In this document: positions 1 through 9,816 of the stretch, piece after piece
Layout: each line of letters opens with the position of its first letter
Position numbering within the stretch: position 1 is the stretch's first letter
NCBI GenBank assembly: GCA_002470695.1
Contig: DKNM01000134.1
Coordinates: 1-33,753, forward strand
Length of the DNA: 33,753 bases
DNA from: Candidatus Neomicrothrix sp. UBA7388
Lineage (GTDB): Bacteria; Actinomycetota; Acidimicrobiia; Acidimicrobiales; Poriferisodalaceae
Direction of reading: 5' to 3'
Position numbers and translations under genes: made by a program
Notes under the pieces: model-generated
Told to the model about the DNA's origin: nothing
Database searches by the model: none
What the model saw: only the letters and a program-made list of their open reading frames with translations

Positions 1-761
1 CCGGCTTCTTGCATGTGGTAGCCGGAAATAGAAATTGAGTTAAATCTCGGCATCTTCTGGCTGGTGAATTCGAAAATGTCGCCGATAATGCGCATCGAAG
101 GTTTTGGAGGGTAAATGTAGGTGTTGCGAACCATGAACTCTTTGAGGATGTCGTTTTGGATGGTTCCAGCGAGTTGCTCTGGCCCAACTCCTTGTTCTTC
201 TGCAGCGACCACGTATAGAGCCAAGATTGGGAGGACCGCTCCGTTCATCGTCATCGAGACGCTCATTTGGTCTAGAGGTATGCCCTCGAAGAGCGTTCTC
301 ATGTCATAGATCGAATCAATAGCAACACCGGCCATACCGACATCTCCGCTTACGCGGGGATGGTCGCTGTCATAACCTCGGTGCGTGGCGAGGTCGAAAG
401 CTACAGATAGGCCTTTTTGGCCGGCAGCGAGGTTCCGGCGATAAAAGGCGTTGGAGTCTTCAGCAGTCGAGAAACCGGCGTATTGGCGAACGGTCCACGG
501 CTGGTTCGTGTACATGGTGGGGTATGGGCCTCGCAGGAATGGAGCGAAACCGGGAAAGCTATCCACAGCGGTGTCGGTGCTCTCGAGGTCTGCCTGGGTG
601 TAGAGCGGTTTGATGTCTATGCCTTCAGGAGTGCTCCAAACCAGATCTTCGAAGGCTTGACCTGCCTCTTGATGAAATGATTCGCCCCATTTGTCCACGT
701 CGGGCTCTGGTTCATCTCCTAGATTTAACTCGACTTTGGTGAAGTCAGGAATTTGATTCAT
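1..761 (-). CDS. mutB: Methylmalonyl-CoA mutase large subunit, N-terminal part (cut by window edge)
   Basis: This is the catalytic subunit that, with adenosylcobalamin, interconverts (R)-methylmalonyl-CoA and succinyl-CoA in propionate, odd-chain and branched-chain acyl-CoA metabolism. The frame opens with ATG at 761-759 and stays open to base 1, giving about 253 of the roughly 720 residues usual for the family. Visible family stretches include [59 protein letters not shown] and [21 protein letters not shown], which belong to the substrate-binding TIM barrel. The C-terminal cobalamin domain lies outside the window. The start overlaps the end of the small-subunit gene by 17 bp, indicating translational coupling and one operon. 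The reading frame is intact as far as it is seen. In some schemes this gene is called mutA or scpA. Confidence 0.96.
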   Translation of the reverse strand, partial: MNQIPDFTKVELNLGDEPEPDVDKWGESFHQEAGQAFEDLVWSTPEGIDIKPLYTQADLESTDTAVDSFPGFAPFLRGPYPTMYTNQPWTVRQYAGFSTAEDSNAFYRRNLAAGQKGLSVAFDLATHRGYDSDHPRVSGDVGMAGVAIDSIYDMRTLFEGIPLDQMSVSMTMNGAVLPILALYVVAAEEQGVGPEQLAGTIQNDILKEFMVRNTYIYPPKPSMRIIGDIFEFTSQKMPRFNSISISGYHMQEA

Positions 762-2664
762 CGTGCTCCTCAGCCCCAAACATTTTATGTATCCCGGCGA
801 GCGCTTCGAGAACGTTGCATCCTAGATATACAAAGCCATCAATTTGGTTTTCCAGTTCTGGGAGCATTTTTGGGTTACCCGCCAAATAGACCAATTCAGC
901 TCCCGCTTCTTTTAGATTTCGGGCTACTTCTAAGGCCATTTCTGAATACATTGCGTCGGACGAACATATGCATGCGATGCGGCTCGCACTTTGAGTAAAG
1001 GCTTCGATACAAAGATCTGCACTCAAGAAGCCGTCATTGCTTGAAGTGCGAATTCCACCCGCTTCGAACAAGTTTTTCGCGAACGTTGCTCTCGCTGTGT
1101 GCGTGGCAATGTCTCCAAGGTTGGCCATGAACATTAATGGTTGATCTTCAATAGCTTCGCTTGACTCGCGAATGCTCTCAAATGGGGACGACCACCTAAA
1201 CAGTGGCACTGGCTGGCAAAGCTGTTCACCGTCTATTTCGGCTGGGTCAGGTAATGGGGCTCTTTCCAGCTTGATTTCATCTAGATCGGGAAACTCGCTG
1301 GTCCCTGTTAGAGGCATCGACCGATCTGCTATGGCCATCATTCTTTCATTTCGGGTTAGAGATAGTTCCGCCTGCCATGCTCCCGAGATTAATGCCTCGC
1401 CAATTCCTCCGAGCCCTTCGATTTCTTGAAAAATCTTCCAAGACGATTTCGCTAGCTGGTCGCTGAGGTCTTCGATATACCAGCTCCCGCCACCCGGATC
1501 GATTACAGATGCTAGACGCGTTTCTTCTTGGAGAATTAGCTGGGTGTTCCGAGCAAGCCGGAGAGCTGAGTTGCTTGATAGTCCCGCAATGCTGTCGAAC
1601 GGCGCCACTGTGATTGAATCGGCGCCACCCGCCGCCGCGGCAAAACACGCCGTCGTGGTTCGGAGAATGTTCACCCAGGCATCCGTGAGTGTCATCATGG
1701 CATTTGAAGTTCCGGCGTGAATTAAGATATCTGCGACAGCCGGGTTGCCGCCTGAGGCATCAATGATCCGAGCCCAACACATTCGGGCAGCGCGAAACTT
1801 TGCCATCGTCAAAAATTGGTCGGGCCCAGCGGAAAGGCCCAGTTCGATTTGGCCCGCTGCCTTTTCGATGCTCATGCCTTGGGCAGTAAGAGATTTAAGC
1901 CAAAACACGCCTGTTGAAAGCACTGCTGCTAGTTCTTGGCTATCGGACGCACCGGCGTCCGACCACACGGTCCCCTCGGCGGAAATGGGTCGGATGTTGG
2001 GGAAATTCGTGTCGACTTGAAAAGCTAACTCAGTGATTTGCTCTGCGATTTCGGTCAAGTTTCCGTTCAGGTGACCGGTGCGCGCCAATTGGGTTAGCGG
2101 GTCTAGGCCAAGGTTGTTACTGAATGAATTCTGATCAGCGTCGTTTTCGGTGCATAACTTTACGAGAGCTTGGGCCTGAGCGGTGTTGCTTCCCGCAGCA
2201 AGGTGCACCGGAGCCATATCCAAAAAAACGCCCTTGAGTACAGCGTTTAGGTCTGCTGTAGTTTCGGGGGCGCCCTTCAGAGTGATAGCAGAGGCCCCAC
2301 TCTCTAGATCAGCCAGTATCTGTTCGTTGGCGCCTACAGTCGACGCTAAATGTTGTTGGCGGATCTGCCAACCTAAAACGTTGCCAGATGCTCTGTGTCC
2401 TCGAGCAAAAGATGAGTTTCCTGGTAGGCCCTCTTCGTTTCGTGGTGTCGCGTTGCGCTCTCTCGTATACAAAGGAAGTCTTTCGATTTCATCGAAAGTT
2501 CGAGTTGTTAAATCGTTGAAATCCTTACCCCGCAGAGCTGCCTCGGCTGCTTTTTCCCATGTTGGGTAGGTATTCTCGGTTGCCGAATCGGAGTCGCTCT
2601 CGTTTGGGTTGGAACTACGGTCGTTGCCAGGCATATCTGAAGCGTATTCGACTTCGTAAGGCAA
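745..2664 (-). CDS. mutA: Methylmalonyl-CoA mutase small subunit
   Basis: This 639-residue protein is the non-catalytic partner of the heterodimeric mutase encoded just downstream. It keeps a degenerate TIM-barrel half with stretches such as [37 protein letters not shown] and [12 protein letters not shown]. Its C-terminal Rossmann-like domain (about residues 505-630, beginning [20 protein letters not shown]) lacks the DxHxxG cobalamin motif, as expected for this subunit. The longest frame begins with TTG at 2664, directly after a CAGGA-like stretch; an ATG at 2634 (residue 11) is the alternative start. The leuS start lies only 32 bp away on the other strand, so the two promoters must overlap the coding regions or each other. 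There is no room upstream for a cobalamin riboswitch unless it sits inside leuS. Confidence 0.95.
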   Translation of the reverse strand: MPYEVEYASDMPGNDRSSNPNESDSDSATENTYPTWEKAAEAALRGKDFNDLTTRTFDEIERLPLYTRERNATPRNEEGLPGNSSFARGHRASGNVLGWQIRQQHLASTVGANEQILADLESGASAITLKGAPETTADLNAVLKGVFLDMAPVHLAAGSNTAQAQALVKLCTENDADQNSFSNNLGLDPLTQLARTGHLNGNLTEIAEQITELAFQVDTNFPNIRPISAEGTVWSDAGASDSQELAAVLSTGVFWLKSLTAQGMSIEKAAGQIELGLSAGPDQFLTMAKFRAARMCWARIIDASGGNPAVADILIHAGTSNAMMTLTDAWVNILRTTTACFAAAAGGADSITVAPFDSIAGLSSNSALRLARNTQLILQEETRLASVIDPGGGSWYIEDLSDQLAKSSWKIFQEIEGLGGIGEALISGAWQAELSLTRNERMMAIADRSMPLTGTSEFPDLDEIKLERAPLPDPAEIDGEQLCQPVPLFRWSSPFESIRESSEAIEDQPLMFMANLGDIATHTARATFAKNLFEAGGIRTSSNDGFLSADLCIEAFTQSASRIACICSSDAMYSEMALEVARNLKEAGAELVYLAGNPKMLPELENQIDGFVYLGCNVLEALAGIHKMFGAEEHDESNS

Positions 2665-2696
2665 TAACTATGTCCTGAGTAATCCTAGGTCGTTAA

Positions 2697-5558
2697 ATGC
2701 ATGAGCGAGCCATCTCCGTGGCATCCTTAAAGCTCGTGAACGCACCTTCCTTGAGTAATGATCAAACAGAAGACTCAGTTCCTGGGTATCGGTATGACGC
2801 GCAATTGGCGAGCCGAATTGAGGAAGACTGGCAGCAGCGATGGGTGGCGGACGGCACATATCGGGTAACTGAGGCAGCTGGTGCAGATGCGGATGAGGCT
2901 TTTCGTCCGAAGTTGTTTGTAATGGACATGTTTCCGTACCCGTCGGGGTCTGGACTGCACGTCGGTCATCCACTTGGGTATATAGGAACCGATGTCTTTG
3001 CTCGGTACAAACGAATGACTGGGTTTAACGTTCTTCACACCATGGGCTACGACGCCTTTGGTTTACCTGCAGAAGAGCACGCTAGGCAGACGGGCGAGCA
3101 TCCGAGAGTAAACACTGAAAAAAATATTGCGAATATGCAACGGCAATTGGACAGGCTTGGCTTGGGGCACGATAAGGATCGCTCAATAGCTACAACCGAC
3201 GTTTCTTACTACCGTTGGACCCAGTGGATTTTCCTCCAAATATTTCACAGTTGGTATGACGTTGAGGAGTCCCGGGCAAAGCCGATCTCTGAACTGGAAG
3301 AGCTTTTGGCTTCGGGAGAACGCGACACAAAGACGGTCAAGCCTTGGGCTGATATGGACGCCGTGGAGCGTCGTAAGGAACTCGATGCTTGGAGGCTTGC
3401 CTATCTCGGTGAAGCCCCCGTTAATTGGTGCCCTGCATTGGGAACGGTCCTCGCCAATGAGGAAGTTACGGCCGAAGGGCGGAGCGAGAGAGGTAACCAT
3501 CCGGTTTTCCGTCGTCCGATGAAGCAGTGGATGATGAGAATAACGGCATACGCGGATCGCCTATTGGGTGACCTGGAGAGGCTTGACTGGACCGAGTCCA
3601 TCAAAACGATGCAAAGAAACTGGATTGGACGCTCAGAGGGAGCTGAGATCTCTTTTCCTACAAGCTCAGGCATAGATATTGATGTATTTACCACCCGACC
3701 CGACACGCTTTTCGGCACCACAGCTATGGTTTTGGCTCCCGAACATCCCTTGGTTGATGAGCTCCTAGCCGAAGAATGGTCTGAAGAAACGCCTCTTCTC
3801 TGGCGGGGTGGAGCAGCGACGCCTGCCGAGGCAGTCGAACAATATCGCAGTGCAGCGTCTGAGCTCACTGACCTAGAGCGGCAAGAAAATCGTTCAAAGA
3901 CAGGCGTTCACATTGGCTCCTACTGCAAAGTCCCCGTCAGCGGAAAAGCTGTGCCGATATTTATTGCGGACTACGTCCTTATGGGGTACGGCACCGGAGC
4001 CGTAATGAGTGTGCCGGGGCAGGACCAGAGAGACTGGGATTTCGCTTCCGCATATGACGTCGAAATCGTTAGAACGGTTCAACCGCCCGAAAACTTTTCG
4101 GGTGAGGCCTATACGAACGATGGACCCGCGATCAATAGTGACTTCTTGGATGGTCTGCTGATAGAAGAAGCGAAGACGTCAATGATTGCGTGGCTGGAAG
4201 AGCACGGGCACGGCAAGCGGATGGTTACCTATAAATTGCGGGATTGGCTCTTTTCGCGCCAACGCTACTGGGGTGAACCGTTTCCAATTATCTTCGACGA
4301 AACAGGCCTTGCACTTGCAGTGCCCGAAGAACACTTGCCCGTGGAATTGCCAGAGCTCATGGATTGGGCCCCGAGAGCGCTCGATGAGGATTCAGACCCA
4401 GAGCCGCCTCTAGGTCGAGCTGTTGAATGGGCATCGGCTTCTTATGATCTCGGCGATGGTTTTAAGACATACCAGAGAGAGCTGAACACGATGCCCCAAT
4501 GGGCCGGATCATGTTGGTATTACCTTCGCTACTTGGACCCGTCGAACGAAGAGAAATTCGTCAGCCCAGATATCGAACGCTATTGGATGACCAGCCTGGA
4601 TGGGGGTATTGGGGGTGTCGATCTCTACGTAGGTGGAGTTGAGCACGCTGTCTTGCATTTGCTATATGCCAGATTTTGGCACAAGGTTTTGTTTGACCTA
4701 GGCCATGTTTCTGGGCCAGAACCTTTTCAGCGCTTGTACAACCAAGGCTACATACAAGCTGCCGCCTATCAGGACGACCGAGGCGTGTACGTTGATGCGG
4801 AAAAGGTTGAGGAAAACAACGGCTCTTTCTTTTACGAGGGGGGCCCTGTGTCGAGAACATTTGGGAAGATGGGTAAGTCGCTGAAAAACTCGGTTACTCC
4901 TGACGATATGTACTCGGCCTATGGAGCGGACACGTTGCGCCTCTATGAGATGTTTATGGGTCCTCTAGACCAAGACCGCCCCTGGGAAACAAAGTCCGTG
5001 ATCGGCTCCCACCGCCTTCTGCAGCGGGTCTGGCGAAACTTGATTAACGAAGAAACGGGCGAGGCGACAGTGGTGGATGTACCGATTGATGAAGGGTCTC
5101 AGCGTCTTCTGCATCAAACCATTGCCTCGGTTGCTGACGCGATGGAGGGTCTTCGTTTCAATTCTGCTATTGCCCGAATCACCGAACTAAATAATGAGCT
5201 AACCAAATCATCGAACCCAGTGCCACTTGAGTTAGCTGAGAAACTGGTATTAATGCTTGCGCCTCTTGTCCCTCATATTGCCGAGGAGCTATGGGCACGT
5301 CTCGGCCATTCCGACTCTGTTGTGCATCAATCCTTTCCTTCAGCGGATGCTGGTTTGCTTGTCGAAGATTCGATCGAACTGCCGGTGCAGGTGAATGGAA
5401 AGGTTCGAAGTCGTATCGTTGTTTCTACTGACGCAAGCCCCGATGAGTTAGAAACACTTGCACTTGCGGACGAGCGGATTTCCCAACTCACTTCGGGCAA
5501 CCAGATCCGCAAGGTGATCGTCGTTCCAAAAAAAATGATCAACATAGTGATTAGCTAA
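2697..5558 (+). CDS. leuS: Leucyl-tRNA synthetase
   Basis: This cytoplasmic class I synthetase charges tRNA-Leu. The product has 953 residues, typical for bacterial LeuRS. The HIGH motif is HVGH at residues 88-91, after DMFPYPSGSGL, and the KMSKS loop is KMGKS at 724-728, followed by LKNSVTPDDM. The editing domain follows the first half of the Rossmann fold (FTTRPDTLFGTTAMVLAPEH; GYGTGAVMSVPGQDQRDWDF). The C-terminus (VQVNGKVRSRIVV...RKVIVVPKKMINIVIS) matches the family end. The KMGKS form and overall wording resemble mycobacterial LeuRS, supporting an actinobacterial host. The ATG at 2697 gives a short variable N-terminal extension before YDAQLASRIEEDWQQRW. The stop overlaps the convergent thrB stop by 8 bp, with no terminator between them. 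Confidence 0.98.
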   Translation: MHERAISVASLKLVNAPSLSNDQTEDSVPGYRYDAQLASRIEEDWQQRWVADGTYRVTEAAGADADEAFRPKLFVMDMFPYPSGSGLHVGHPLGYIGTDVFARYKRMTGFNVLHTMGYDAFGLPAEEHARQTGEHPRVNTEKNIANMQRQLDRLGLGHDKDRSIATTDVSYYRWTQWIFLQIFHSWYDVEESRAKPISELEELLASGERDTKTVKPWADMDAVERRKELDAWRLAYLGEAPVNWCPALGTVLANEEVTAEGRSERGNHPVFRRPMKQWMMRITAYADRLLGDLERLDWTESIKTMQRNWIGRSEGAEISFPTSSGIDIDVFTTRPDTLFGTTAMVLAPEHPLVDELLAEEWSEETPLLWRGGAATPAEAVEQYRSAASELTDLERQENRSKTGVHIGSYCKVPVSGKAVPIFIADYVLMGYGTGAVMSVPGQDQRDWDFASAYDVEIVRTVQPPENFSGEAYTNDGPAINSDFLDGLLIEEAKTSMIAWLEEHGHGKRMVTYKLRDWLFSRQRYWGEPFPIIFDETGLALAVPEEHLPVELPELMDWAPRALDEDSDPEPPLGRAVEWASASYDLGDGFKTYQRELNTMPQWAGSCWYYLRYLDPSNEEKFVSPDIERYWMTSLDGGIGGVDLYVGGVEHAVLHLLYARFWHKVLFDLGHVSGPEPFQRLYNQGYIQAAAYQDDRGVYVDAEKVEENNGSFFYEGGPVSRTFGKMGKSLKNSVTPDDMYSAYGADTLRLYEMFMGPLDQDRPWETKSVIGSHRLLQRVWRNLINEETGEATVVDVPIDEGSQRLLHQTIASVADAMEGLRFNSAIARITELNNELTKSSNPVPLELAEKLVLMLAPLVPHIAEELWARLGHSDSVVHQSFPSADAGLLVEDSIELPVQVNGKVRSRIVVSTDASPDELETLALADERISQLTSGNQIRKVIVVPKKMINIVIS

Positions 5559-6357
5559 CTTGGACCCCGTACTGAGAGACTTTTAGAAGCTTCGTGTGTC
5601 CAGAGTCTGGAAGTGACTGAATGGTCTGTTGGGCCGCGTGGCTTTCAACAAAAGCAGCGACGGTTGGTCCCGAGCCGCTTAGCCAAGCTGCGCAGGCACC
5701 GGCATCAAGCGCACGTTCAATGGCCGCCGCAGACTCGGGAACCTTGGCAAGTCGTACTGGCTGATGAAAGTCATCGAAGCAGGACTGGCGCATTGCTTCA
5801 AAGTTGCTGGTCGCGATGGCAGCAGTCATCACGGAGCTCCGACCGATGCTGGATGCGACGGTGTCAAAAGGAACGGTTTTAGGCAAGGAGCCCCTTGATG
5901 CAGTAGTCGAAGTCTTTTGAATCGGTATCCAAAGGACCAGATCTAGTTCTTGAGGGCACTTAATTCGGACGACCGTGTCGATATGAGTGGCAGTAACAGC
6001 TCCGTAGATCGAGGCAGCTGCGTTGTCGAAGTGTCCTTCGAGACGCCCTGAAGCTGCCAGTAAATCGGGAAAGCGAATCGCGCCAGAGGTTTGCAAAGAG
6101 GCAGCCGCAAGTCCTGCTACGCGAGCGGCACCCGAGAAACCCAGACCCTTTCCGGGCGGAATTTTGGTTTGTCCGTAAACAAGCCCTGAACCGCCAGCAG
6201 ACCTGAATGCCGCCACTGCGGGATGACTTTCTTCAAGTTTGGTGGAGTCCTGACGTGGCTCACCCACGTCTAGGTGAAACGGTAAGTCAATTGCCACTGC
6301 TAAACAATCAAAGCCGGGCCCTAGATTTGCGGATGAAGCTGGAACAGTTATGCGCAC
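5551..6357 (-). CDS. thrB: Homoserine kinase (GHMP family)
   Basis: The enzyme phosphorylates L-homoserine to O-phosphohomoserine on the way to threonine. The N-terminal PASSANLGPGFDCLAVAID block and the PPGKGLGFSGAA phosphate-binding loop are the GHMP motifs, EGHFDNAAASIYGA is the homoserine kinase signature, and WLSGSGPTVAAF is the third GHMP motif. I prefer the GTG at 6357, which gives 268 residues and starts at the conserved RITVPASSANL. The frame stays open to a GTG at 6426, which would add 23 residues with no family counterpart and would overlap the start of the divergent ThDP gene. No thrA or thrC is adjacent. The gene is convergent with leuS and overlaps it by 8 bp. Confidence 0.9.
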   Translation of the reverse strand: MRITVPASSANLGPGFDCLAVAIDLPFHLDVGEPRQDSTKLEESHPAVAAFRSAGGSGLVYGQTKIPPGKGLGFSGAARVAGLAAASLQTSGAIRFPDLLAASGRLEGHFDNAAASIYGAVTATHIDTVVRIKCPQELDLVLWIPIQKTSTTASRGSLPKTVPFDTVASSIGRSSVMTAAIATSNFEAMRQSCFDDFHQPVRLAKVPESAAAIERALDAGACAAWLSGSGPTVAAFVESHAAQQTIQSLPDSGHTKLLKVSQYGVQVS

Positions 6358-6408
6358 CCCACGCAGCGTACAGTTCGGTAAGTTAGCAGCGAACGCAGTT
6401 AGAAAAGA

Positions 6409-8058
6409 GTGGAGTTTGTGACGCACGGCGGCAAATTAGTGGCGAAGGTTCTCAAAGCAGCTGGGGTTGAGTGTGTTTTCACGCTGTCGGGCGGGCATGT
6501 CATGGGTATCTACGATGGCTGTCTGGACGAAGGCATAGAGGTCGTTGACGTCAGGCATGAACAGGCGGCTGTTCATGCAGCAGATGCGTGGGCTCGACTC
6601 CACCCAGGCAAAGTAGGGGTGGCGATTCTGACTGCTGGCCCTGGAGTCACTGACGGCGTGACAGGGGTAGCAAATGCTTGGCGAGCAAATTCGCCGATCC
6701 TGGTTATTGGGGGACAGGGCCCGTTTCGTCACACACGACGCGGCTCCCTGCAAGAAATGGATCATGTATCGCTAATGAGGCCTATTTCTAAATGGTCAGA
6801 GGCCTGCTTCGACACCACGCGCTTAGGCGAGTATTTAGAGTCCGCTATTCGATCGGCTTTGAGTGGCGTGCCTGGCCCTGCTTTTCTGGAAATTCCTATG
6901 GATGTTTTGCACGATGAGATCCACCTAGAAGCGGTGTCGATGCCAAAGTTCCGTGATTACCGGGTGGTGTCGACTGCCTCTCAGCCCCATATAGACGCAA
7001 GCATTGATCTACTTGGGGGAGCTATGAAGCCGATGGTAATGGCGGGAACCTCGCTCAAGTGGAGTGAAGGTGGATCGTATCTTTGCGATTTCCTGGATAA
7101 GACAGGCATGCCCTGCTTTGTGAATGGTATGGCTCGGGGCGAAATCCCTTGGGACCATCCTTCATTTCTTTCATTGACTAGAAAAGAAGCTCTCGATTCA
7201 ACTGATCTTGTGGTGCTTGCCGGGACACCATTGGATTTCAGGATGAAGTTCGGTCGGTCTATCCCGAAGGATGCCAAAATTATCCAGTTAGACCTCGATG
7301 AGGCTTTGATCGGAGTCAACCGCGCAGCTGATGTCGCCCTGGTAGGAAACATTGGACAAAACTTTGCGTTAATGAATGAGGCATTAGAGCGCAGCACAAA
7401 GGACCATGACTTCTCAAGCTTCAGAGACTTGTTGCGCTCTCGTGAGGAGGAATTAGAACAAGACCGGATCTCGCAAACGCTGAGTGGGGAAGTGCCTATC
7501 GACCCGCTTCGGTTGTGTCGAGAAGTGGCGGAGTTCGTGTCAGACGAAATGATTGTGATTGGAGATGGAGGCGACATTGTCGCTCAAGCATCAAAAGTTA
7601 TTCGCGTGCCTAGAAACGGAGCTTGGATGGACCCAGGGCCTCTGGGAACGCTGGGTGTCGGGATGCCGTTTGCGCTAGCGGCTCAGAAAGCACATCCAGA
7701 TAAGCGCGTTCTCATTGTTTATGGCGATGGGTCGTTTGGTCTAAATGGATTTGAGTACGACACGGCCGTTCGATTTGGGCTACCCATTGTCGGCGTTGTT
7801 GGAAATGACGCTGCCTGGGGTCAGATGATGCGGCCACAAGGCATGCTTTATGGAGAAGATCGGCTAGTGGCGGTCGAGCTAAATCCAACGCGTTATGACA
7901 AGGTTGTCGAAGCCTTAGGGGGCCACGGGGAATATGTCGTAGATCCTGAAGAGATCAGACCGGCACTTCAAAGAGCCTTCGATTCAGGTTTGCCCGCCCT
8001 CGTCAATGTCGAGATTCGGCAAGATAAGGGCGAAATGAAGGGCTCGACCTATGTATAA
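6409..8058 (+). CDS. ThDP-dependent enzyme, ILVBL / acetolactate-synthase-like (possible 2-hydroxyacyl-CoA lyase)
   Basis: This 549-residue protein belongs to the acetolactate synthase / oxalyl-CoA decarboxylase superfamily. The order is PYR domain (residues 5-175, with the activating Glu51 in VRHEQAA and the ILTAGPGVTDGVTGVANA block), a central nucleotide-binding-like domain, and the PP domain with the ThDP motif GDGSFGLNGFEYDTAV ending in GNDAAWG. The N-terminal third (HGGKL, FTLSGGHV, VVDVRHEQAAVHAADAWARL) resembles mammalian ILVBL/HACL2 more than the IlvB of branched-chain synthesis. No ilvN regulatory subunit or ilvC follows, so an anabolic acetolactate role is less likely. Cleavage of 2-hydroxyacyl-CoA in alpha-oxidation is an inference from that resemblance. 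GTG at 6409 or GTG at 6418 may be the true start. Confidence 0.85.
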   Translation: MEFVTHGGKLVAKVLKAAGVECVFTLSGGHVMGIYDGCLDEGIEVVDVRHEQAAVHAADAWARLHPGKVGVAILTAGPGVTDGVTGVANAWRANSPILVIGGQGPFRHTRRGSLQEMDHVSLMRPISKWSEACFDTTRLGEYLESAIRSALSGVPGPAFLEIPMDVLHDEIHLEAVSMPKFRDYRVVSTASQPHIDASIDLLGGAMKPMVMAGTSLKWSEGGSYLCDFLDKTGMPCFVNGMARGEIPWDHPSFLSLTRKEALDSTDLVVLAGTPLDFRMKFGRSIPKDAKIIQLDLDEALIGVNRAADVALVGNIGQNFALMNEALERSTKDHDFSSFRDLLRSREEELEQDRISQTLSGEVPIDPLRLCREVAEFVSDEMIVIGDGGDIVAQASKVIRVPRNGAWMDPGPLGTLGVGMPFALAAQKAHPDKRVLIVYGDGSFGLNGFEYDTAVRFGLPIVGVVGNDAAWGQMMRPQGMLYGEDRLVAVELNPTRYDKVVEALGGHGEYVVDPEEIRPALQRAFDSGLPALVNVEIRQDKGEMKGSTYV

Positions 8059-8080
8059 CGAATACGGACTATTTTGATAA

Positions 8081-8761
8081 GTGTGTGGGCGATTCGTCTC
8101 CGCGTCCTCTGAGGCTGACGTAAGTCAGGCCTTGTTTGCTGATTTGTCTGGAGTGAATCTCGGAGCTAGTTACAACGTGTCCCCAATGGCGAGCGTGTAC
8201 GGCGTTCGAACGCTTGCTTCAGGGCAACGCAGTGTGGATGTGTTTCGATGGGGGCTCGCTCCCGAGTGGATGTCCCACTCGAAGAAATTGCAACCTTTGA
8301 TCAATGCGAGGTTGGAGACAGTCGACCAGAAGCCAGCATTTGCGAACGCTTTTAAACTCAGGCGGTGCGTTATACCTGCTAATGGCTTTTTTGAATGGCA
8401 AAAAATGGGTAGCGCTAACCGGCAGCCTTTCTACGTTTACAAGAAGGACTCCTCTCTTCTATTTATGGCTGGGATATGGGAGTTAGGCGTGGGTGGCGAG
8501 ACGAAAGACTTCAGTATTTTGACGACGAGAGCTAATAGTGATGTAGCTCACATACACCATCGAATGCCTGTCCTGCTCGACGGCAACGCTTTGGAAAGGT
8601 GGCTAATGCCCGGCGTTGCTGAAACTCAGTCGTTGAAAAACCTCCTGTTAGAGGGTTCCGCTGAGCGACTTGATTCCCATTATGTCGACCGCCGGGTTGG
8701 TAACGCTTCTTTGAATGACTCTGATCTAATATCCGAAGTGCCTCCTGACACTTTGTGGTAG
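8081..8761 (+). CDS. SRAP-family abasic-site shielding protein (HMCES/YedK-like)
   Basis: SRAP proteins form a covalent thiazolidine link between Cys2 and abasic sites in single-stranded DNA, protecting them during replication. The product starts MCGRFV, so Cys2 is exposed after removal of the initiator residue (the start codon is GTG at 8081). The other family blocks are present: YNVSP near residue 31, WGLAPEW, INARLETV, RRCVIPANGFFEWQK (active-site Glu region) and the catalytic His in HHRMPVLL. Its 226 residues match the usual 210-240. It follows the ThDP gene by 22 bp and may be cotranscribed. It ends 7 bp from the convergent HIT gene. No SOS box is evident to me upstream. Confidence 0.95.
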   Translation: MCGRFVSASSEADVSQALFADLSGVNLGASYNVSPMASVYGVRTLASGQRSVDVFRWGLAPEWMSHSKKLQPLINARLETVDQKPAFANAFKLRRCVIPANGFFEWQKMGSANRQPFYVYKKDSSLLFMAGIWELGVGGETKDFSILTTRANSDVAHIHHRMPVLLDGNALERWLMPGVAETQSLKNLLLEGSAERLDSHYVDRRVGNASLNDSDLISEVPPDTLW

Positions 8762-8768
8762 AGGCGCA

Positions 8769-9167
8769 CTATTGAAGTATCGCAGCACGAATTGATTCGG
8801 CGGCCGCTGCTAATTCAGATGGGGCGACCGCGGGGGCAGCATTTTTGAAGTCCATATGGCTCATTGCGTCTGCTGGAATCAGGTGCAGGTGCGTATGCGG
8901 AACTTCGAATCCAGCAACTACCAGCCCTATCCGGTCGACCTGGAACGCTGTTTTTTGGGCTACAGCAATTTTATGGGCGACATTGAAGAGGTGCTGGCGT
9001 AGTTCCGGCGTCAGATCAATCCATTGATCGATTTCCTGTCTAGGGATTACGAGAGTATGGCCATGGGAAATCGGATTAATGGACATGATGGCGACACAGT
9101 GGTCGTCTGTCCAGACAAAAGTCCCTGGTAGTTCACCGGCAATGATCATTGTGAAGACAGAAGGCAT
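8769..9167 (-). CDS. HIT family protein (histidine triad hydrolase)
   Basis: Small HIT proteins hydrolyse nucleoside phosphoramidates or dinucleoside polyphosphates. The C-terminal active site reads PHTHLHLIP, fitting the HxHxHxx triad, and the N-terminus VFTMIIAGELPGTFVWTDD with NPISHGHTLVIPRQ is typical of the HINT/HIT branch. I take ATG 9167 as start (132 residues, MPSVFTMI), which fits the family start. The frame also allows ATG 9188, which would overlap the divergent pgsA start. The gap to pgsA is then only 15 bp, so the two divergent genes share a very small control region or carry promoters inside each other. The exact substrate cannot be told. Confidence 0.93.
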   Translation of the reverse strand: MPSVFTMIIAGELPGTFVWTDDHCVAIMSINPISHGHTLVIPRQEIDQWIDLTPELRQHLFNVAHKIAVAQKTAFQVDRIGLVVAGFEVPHTHLHLIPADAMSHMDFKNAAPAVAPSELAAAAESIRAAILQ

Positions 9168-9182
9168 ATCAACAAGCCTACG

Positions 9183-9776
9183 ATGCATTCAATGACTGAG
9201 CAGAAGTTGCCATGGCGACCGTTTACGATTCCGAATCTCATCAGCCTTTTGCGGCTTGGCTGCATCCCAATATTCTTGTGGCTTCTCTTTGGACCCGAAG
9301 ACCGTTGGGCTGCCGCTCTGTTGTTGGGTGCCCTAGGTGCAACGGATTGGGTTGATGGCTTTATCGCTCGAAAATTTAATCAGGTGAGCGAGTTGGGTAA
9401 GATCTTGGACCCGACTGCTGATCGCTTGATGCTGCTAATAGGTATTTTCGCGATTTGGATTGATGGATCAGTGCCCGGTTGGGTTGCCTGGCTAGCTCTG
9501 GTTCGAGAAGGCTTGGTCGCTCTAGCTGCACTACTTTTAGCTGCGTTAGGTTCGAGAAAAATTGAAGTTACTTGGTGGGGAAAAACCGGCACGTTCCTTC
9601 TAATGTTCGCCTTTCCCTTTTTTCTTGCCGGGGAAAGTGAAGTATTTATTGCTTCCTTCTTTGCTTATGGCGCATGGATTTGCGTAGCTTTCGGCCTGCC
9701 AATTCACTACTGGTCAGGCATGACTTATGTCCCAGCTGCAAAGACGGCGCTCCGAGAAGGTCGAGCTGCGCGGTAA
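9183..9776 (+). CDS. pgsA: CDP-alcohol phosphatidyltransferase (PgsA-like)
   Basis: This integral membrane enzyme transfers a phosphatidyl group from CDP-diacylglycerol to an alcohol, most likely glycerol-3-phosphate for phosphatidylglycerol synthesis. The complete signature D-x2-DG-x2-AR-x8-G-x3-D-x3-D is present, from Asp55 and Asp58 (DWVDGFIAR) to Asp76 and Asp80 (GKILDPTADR). Several hydrophobic segments flank it, for example LGCIPIFLWLLF, WLALVREGLVALAALLLAAL and FLLMFAFPFFLA. At 197 residues the size is normal. The start may be ATG 9183 or ATG 9192 (MTEQKLPW). The gene sits 40 bp before gcvH, the same order as pgsA2-...-gcvH-garA in Mycobacterium. Other CDP-alcohol acceptors cannot be excluded. 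Confidence 0.92.
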   Translation: MHSMTEQKLPWRPFTIPNLISLLRLGCIPIFLWLLFGPEDRWAAALLLGALGATDWVDGFIARKFNQVSELGKILDPTADRLMLLIGIFAIWIDGSVPGWVAWLALVREGLVALAALLLAALGSRKIEVTWWGKTGTFLLMFAFPFFLAGESEVFIASFFAYGAWICVAFGLPIHYWSGMTYVPAAKTALREGRAAR

Positions 9777-9816
9777 GTGAGGCCGCATGTTGCCCTCCTT
9801 GAGATAGGTTTGACTT

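Noticed and set aside
2665..2696. Cobalamin riboswitch for the methylmalonyl-CoA mutase genes
   Set aside because: Only 32 bp separate the two divergent starts, far too little for a riboswitch, and no conserved B12-box was recognised.
3401..3868. Minus-strand 155-residue frame inside leuS
   Set aside because: It is the antisense shadow of the LeuRS editing-domain region and has no independent features.
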